Source: Bacteroidales bacterium (GTDB lineage Bacteria; Bacteroidota; Bacteroidia; Bacteroidales; Bacteroidaceae). From it: a stretch of DNA of 6,377 bases. Location of the stretch: assembly GCA_004556745.1 (NCBI GenBank), contig SFFY01000076.1, positions 1-6,377 of the forward strand. Direction: 5' to 3'. The position numbers and the translations under genes are program-made. The notes under the pieces are model-generated. The model did not search any database, had not been told where the DNA came from, and saw nothing but the letters and a program-made list of their open reading frames with translations. Below, piece by piece: positions 4,899-6,377 of the stretch (its first letter is position 1; each line of letters begins with the position of its first letter).

Positions 4899-6086
4899 AT
4901 GGAAAAGCACCCCAAATTCGACTATTCCGATATAAAGTGGCAGGACAACGGCAAGCTCAAGCTTTGCATCGTCGTGGGCACGCGCCCCGAAATCATCCGC
5001 CTTGCCGCAGTCATCAACAAGTGCCGCCGCTATTTCGACGTCATCCTCGCCCATACGGGGCAGAACTACGACTACAACCTCAACGGCATCTTCTTCCGCG
5101 ACCTCAAACTCGCCGAGCCCGAGGTATATATGGACGCCGTGGGCGATGACCTCGGCGCCACCTGCGGCAACATCATCAACTGCTCCTACAAACTCTTCGC
5201 CCAGACGCGGCCCGATGCCGTGCTCGTGCTCGGCGACACCAACTCCTGCCTGAGCGTCATCGGCGCCAAGCGCCTGCATATCCCCATCTTTCACATGGAA
5301 GCCGGCAACCGCTGCAAAGACGAGTGCCTGCCCGAGGAGACCAACCGCCGCATCGTCGATATCATCTCCGACGTGAACCTGGCATACAGCGAGCACGCCC
5401 GCCGCTACCTCGCCGAATGCGGCCTGCCCCGCGAGCGCACCTACGTCACCGGCTCGCCCATGGCAGAGGTGCTCCACGAAAACCTCAAAGAGATAGAAGC
5501 CAGCGATGTGCACCGGCGCCTCGGTTTGGAGAAAGGCAAATACATCCTCCTCTCTGCTCACCGCGAAGAAAACATTGACACGGAGAAGAATTTCCTCTCC
5601 CTCTTCAATGCCATAAACGAGATGGCAGAGAAGTACGACATGCCCATCCTCTACAGCTGCCACCCACGCAGCCGCCACCGCCTCGAGGCGAGCGGTTTCC
5701 AGCTCGACCGCCGCGTCATTCGCCAGGAGCCCTTGGGCTTCCACGACTATAACTGCCTTCAGATGAACGCCTTCGCCGTAGTGAGCGACAGCGGCACGCT
5801 GCCCGAAGAGAGCAGTTTCTTCACCAGCGTCGGCCATCCCTTCCCCGCCGTGTGCATCCGCACCAGCACGGAGCGCCCCGAGGCCATCGACAAGGGCTGC
5901 TTCGTCATCGCCGGCATCGACGGCCGCAGCCTGCTTCAGGCAGTCGACACCGCCGTCGGCCTTTGCCAAGACGGCTTCCACGGTATCCCCGTGCCCGACT
6001 ACGTAGACGAGAACGTCTCCACCAAGGTCGTCAAGATTATCCAGAGCTATACGGGCATCGTCAACAAGATGGTGTGGAGGAAGTAG
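4899..6086 (+). CDS. fnlC: UDP-N-acetylglucosamine 2-epimerase-family enzyme for UDP-L-FucNAc, CapG/WbjD/FnlC type
   Basis: 395 residues with the WecB-like GT-B epimerase fold. Motifs in order: VVGTRPEIIR (25-34), HTGQNYDYN (52-60), LGDTNS (111-116), FHMEAGNR (131-138), PEETNRR (145-151), SAHREEN (219-225), SDSGTLPEESSF (296-307) and RTSTERPEA (321-329). By analogy with E. coli WecB, D113, E134, E146 or E147, and H221 are the likely catalytic acids and His. The family wording together with FnlA and FnlB makes UDP-L-talose-NAc to UDP-L-FucNAc 2-epimerisation the best call, completing the pathway in the cytoplasm. Plain UDP-GlcNAc/ManNAc epimerase is the alternative. About 20 residues precede the usual MKLCIVVGTRPE-like start; this extension is in frame, reads as protein (DYSDIKWQDNGKLK) and is kept. 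It lies 39 bases after fic, in codon style identical to fnlA and fnlB. AAAGGG at 4882-4887, eleven bases before ATG, is a weak ribosome site. Confidence 0.93.
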   Translation: MEKHPKFDYSDIKWQDNGKLKLCIVVGTRPEIIRLAAVINKCRRYFDVILAHTGQNYDYNLNGIFFRDLKLAEPEVYMDAVGDDLGATCGNIINCSYKLFAQTRPDAVLVLGDTNSCLSVIGAKRLHIPIFHMEAGNRCKDECLPEETNRRIVDIISDVNLAYSEHARRYLAECGLPRERTYVTGSPMAEVLHENLKEIEASDVHRRLGLEKGKYILLSAHREENIDTEKNFLSLFNAINEMAEKYDMPILYSCHPRSRHRLEASGFQLDRRVIRQEPLGFHDYNCLQMNAFAVVSDSGTLPEESSFFTSVGHPFPAVCIRTSTERPEAIDKGCFVIAGIDGRSLLQAVDTAVGLCQDGFHGIPVPDYVDENVSTKVVKIIQSYTGIVNKMVWRK

Positions 6087-6130
6087 AGGCATCGGCATTT
6101 CTATTCTTTCATATAAGAAACTGCCCAAAG

Positions 6131-6164
6131 TTTGGCAGAAAGCGCGGGAAGTCGTAACTTCGCG
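6131..6164 (+). promoter_or_regulatory. Probable promoter for the downstream AAA-like gene, with overlapping dyad
   Basis: TTTG (6131-6134), 20 bases, then TAACTTCG (6155-6162): a near-consensus Bacteroidetes promoter at proper spacing. The -7 element lies in a dyad (6145-6164) with seven of eight paired positions around a CGTA centre, including GAAGT/ACTTC. The -33 TTTG overlaps the right arm of another small hairpin (CTGCC 6121-6125, GGCAG 6134-6138). The rest of the 158-base gap holds a T7 run at 6200-6206 without a good stem before it, and an untranslated leader of about 75 bases. Confidence 0.5.
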
Positions 6165-6244
6165 GCAAAAGGGATTTTATTGAACATTGCGCCAACTTCT
6201 TTTTTTCAGGATGCAACAATAAAACCCATAGCCGCTAAATAGTT

Positions 6245-6377
6245 ATGGACAAGCAGTTGAAGAAATGCCCGTTAGGGATTCAGACGTTCGAGAAGGTCAT
6301 ATCGGAAGACCTCCTCTATGTCGACAAGACCCAATATATATATAGCCTTGCTCAGAATTACCGGTACGTCTTCCTCA
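6245..6377 (+). CDS. AAA-ATPase-like protein (PF09820/DUF1703 type), N-terminal fragment (3' partial)
   Basis: The first 44 codons of a gene cut by the right edge. The protein begins MDKQLKKCPLGIQTFEKV and continues with EDLLYVDKTQYIYSL and YRYVFL. The PLGIQTFEKV...LYVDKT..I..L pattern is the standard start of the AAA-ATPase-like (PF09820) proteins, which usually go on to a Walker-type region (FLSRPRRFGKS) and a C-terminal PD-(D/E)XK nuclease-like domain, some 500-600 residues in all. Those parts lie outside the window. The family is abundant in Bacteroidales and its role is not settled; defence or DNA handling has been suggested from the domains. The ATG at 6245 is the first in frame and follows an A/T-rich leader. 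It has its own probable promoter at 6131-6162, so it is likely not part of the FucNAc operon. Confidence 0.8.
   Translation, partial: MDKQLKKCPLGIQTFEKVISEDLLYVDKTQYIYSLAQNYRYVFL

Noticed and set aside
4893..6128. A 411-codon open frame on the minus strand opposite fnlC
   Set aside because: It is antisense to a gene with every WecB-family motif. The Val/Ala/Asp/Gly-rich translation reflects codon bias, not a protein.
6148..6206. Possible terminator after fnlC using GAAGT (6148) with ACTTC (6195) before T7
   Set aside because: The pair is only five bases with a 42-base loop and competes with a closer ACTTC. It is too weak to call.

Overview
The window looks like part of a surface-polysaccharide (capsule or O-antigen type) locus from a member of the Bacteroidales. 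Three things point there. The recognisable proteins have the wording of Bacteroides/Prevotella/Alistipes-type homologues. The start codons lack strong Shine-Dalgarno sequences and sit behind A/T-rich leaders. Two intergenic regions carry matches to the Bacteroidetes promoter form (TTTG or TTG at -33, TAnnTTTG-like at -7). The sugar genes are G+C-rich (hand count 39/60 in 5221-5280), which fits a higher-GC lineage such as Alistipes, some Prevotellaceae or Muribaculaceae. I cannot fix the genus.

Layout, all on the + strand. (1) 2-706 is the C-terminal part of a long-form FlaA1/WbpM/CapD-like nucleotide-sugar 4,6-dehydratase, cut by the window edge. (2) 744-1793 is a CapE/WbjB/FnlA-type UDP-GlcNAc 4,6-dehydratase/5-epimerase. 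(3) 1855-2244 is a small WbuC-family cupin. (4) 2241-3461 is a CapF/WbjC/FnlB-type two-domain reductase plus cupin, overlapping wbuC by ATGA. (5) 3462-3791 is a 330-base non-coding stretch with hairpins, a probable promoter and two matching inverted repeats. (6) 3792-4859 is a Fic-family protein with an N-terminal inhibitory motif and a C-terminal winged helix. (7) 4899-6086 is a CapG/WbjD/FnlC-type 2-epimerase. (8) From 6245, running off the end, is the N-terminus of an AAA-ATPase-like protein of the PF09820/DUF1703 kind, with its own probable promoter.

Genes 2, 4 and 6 are the three enzymes that turn UDP-GlcNAc into UDP-N-acetyl-L-fucosamine: 4,6-dehydration with 5-epimerisation, 3-epimerisation plus 4-reduction, then 2-epimerisation. 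WbuC is an accessory cupin often found in such loci, here placed inside the trio. No glycosyltransferase, flippase or polymerase lies in the window.

The most unusual part is 3462-4898. An A/T-rich fic gene (hand count 24/60 G+C in 4441-4500, 15/60 in 3661-3720) splits the FucNAc genes between fnlB and fnlC. Its upstream region holds two copies of AAAGGT-N11-ACCTTT, 76 bases apart, on either side of a TAnnTTTG promoter element. This looks like a self-contained, self-regulated Fic cassette inserted into a capsule operon.
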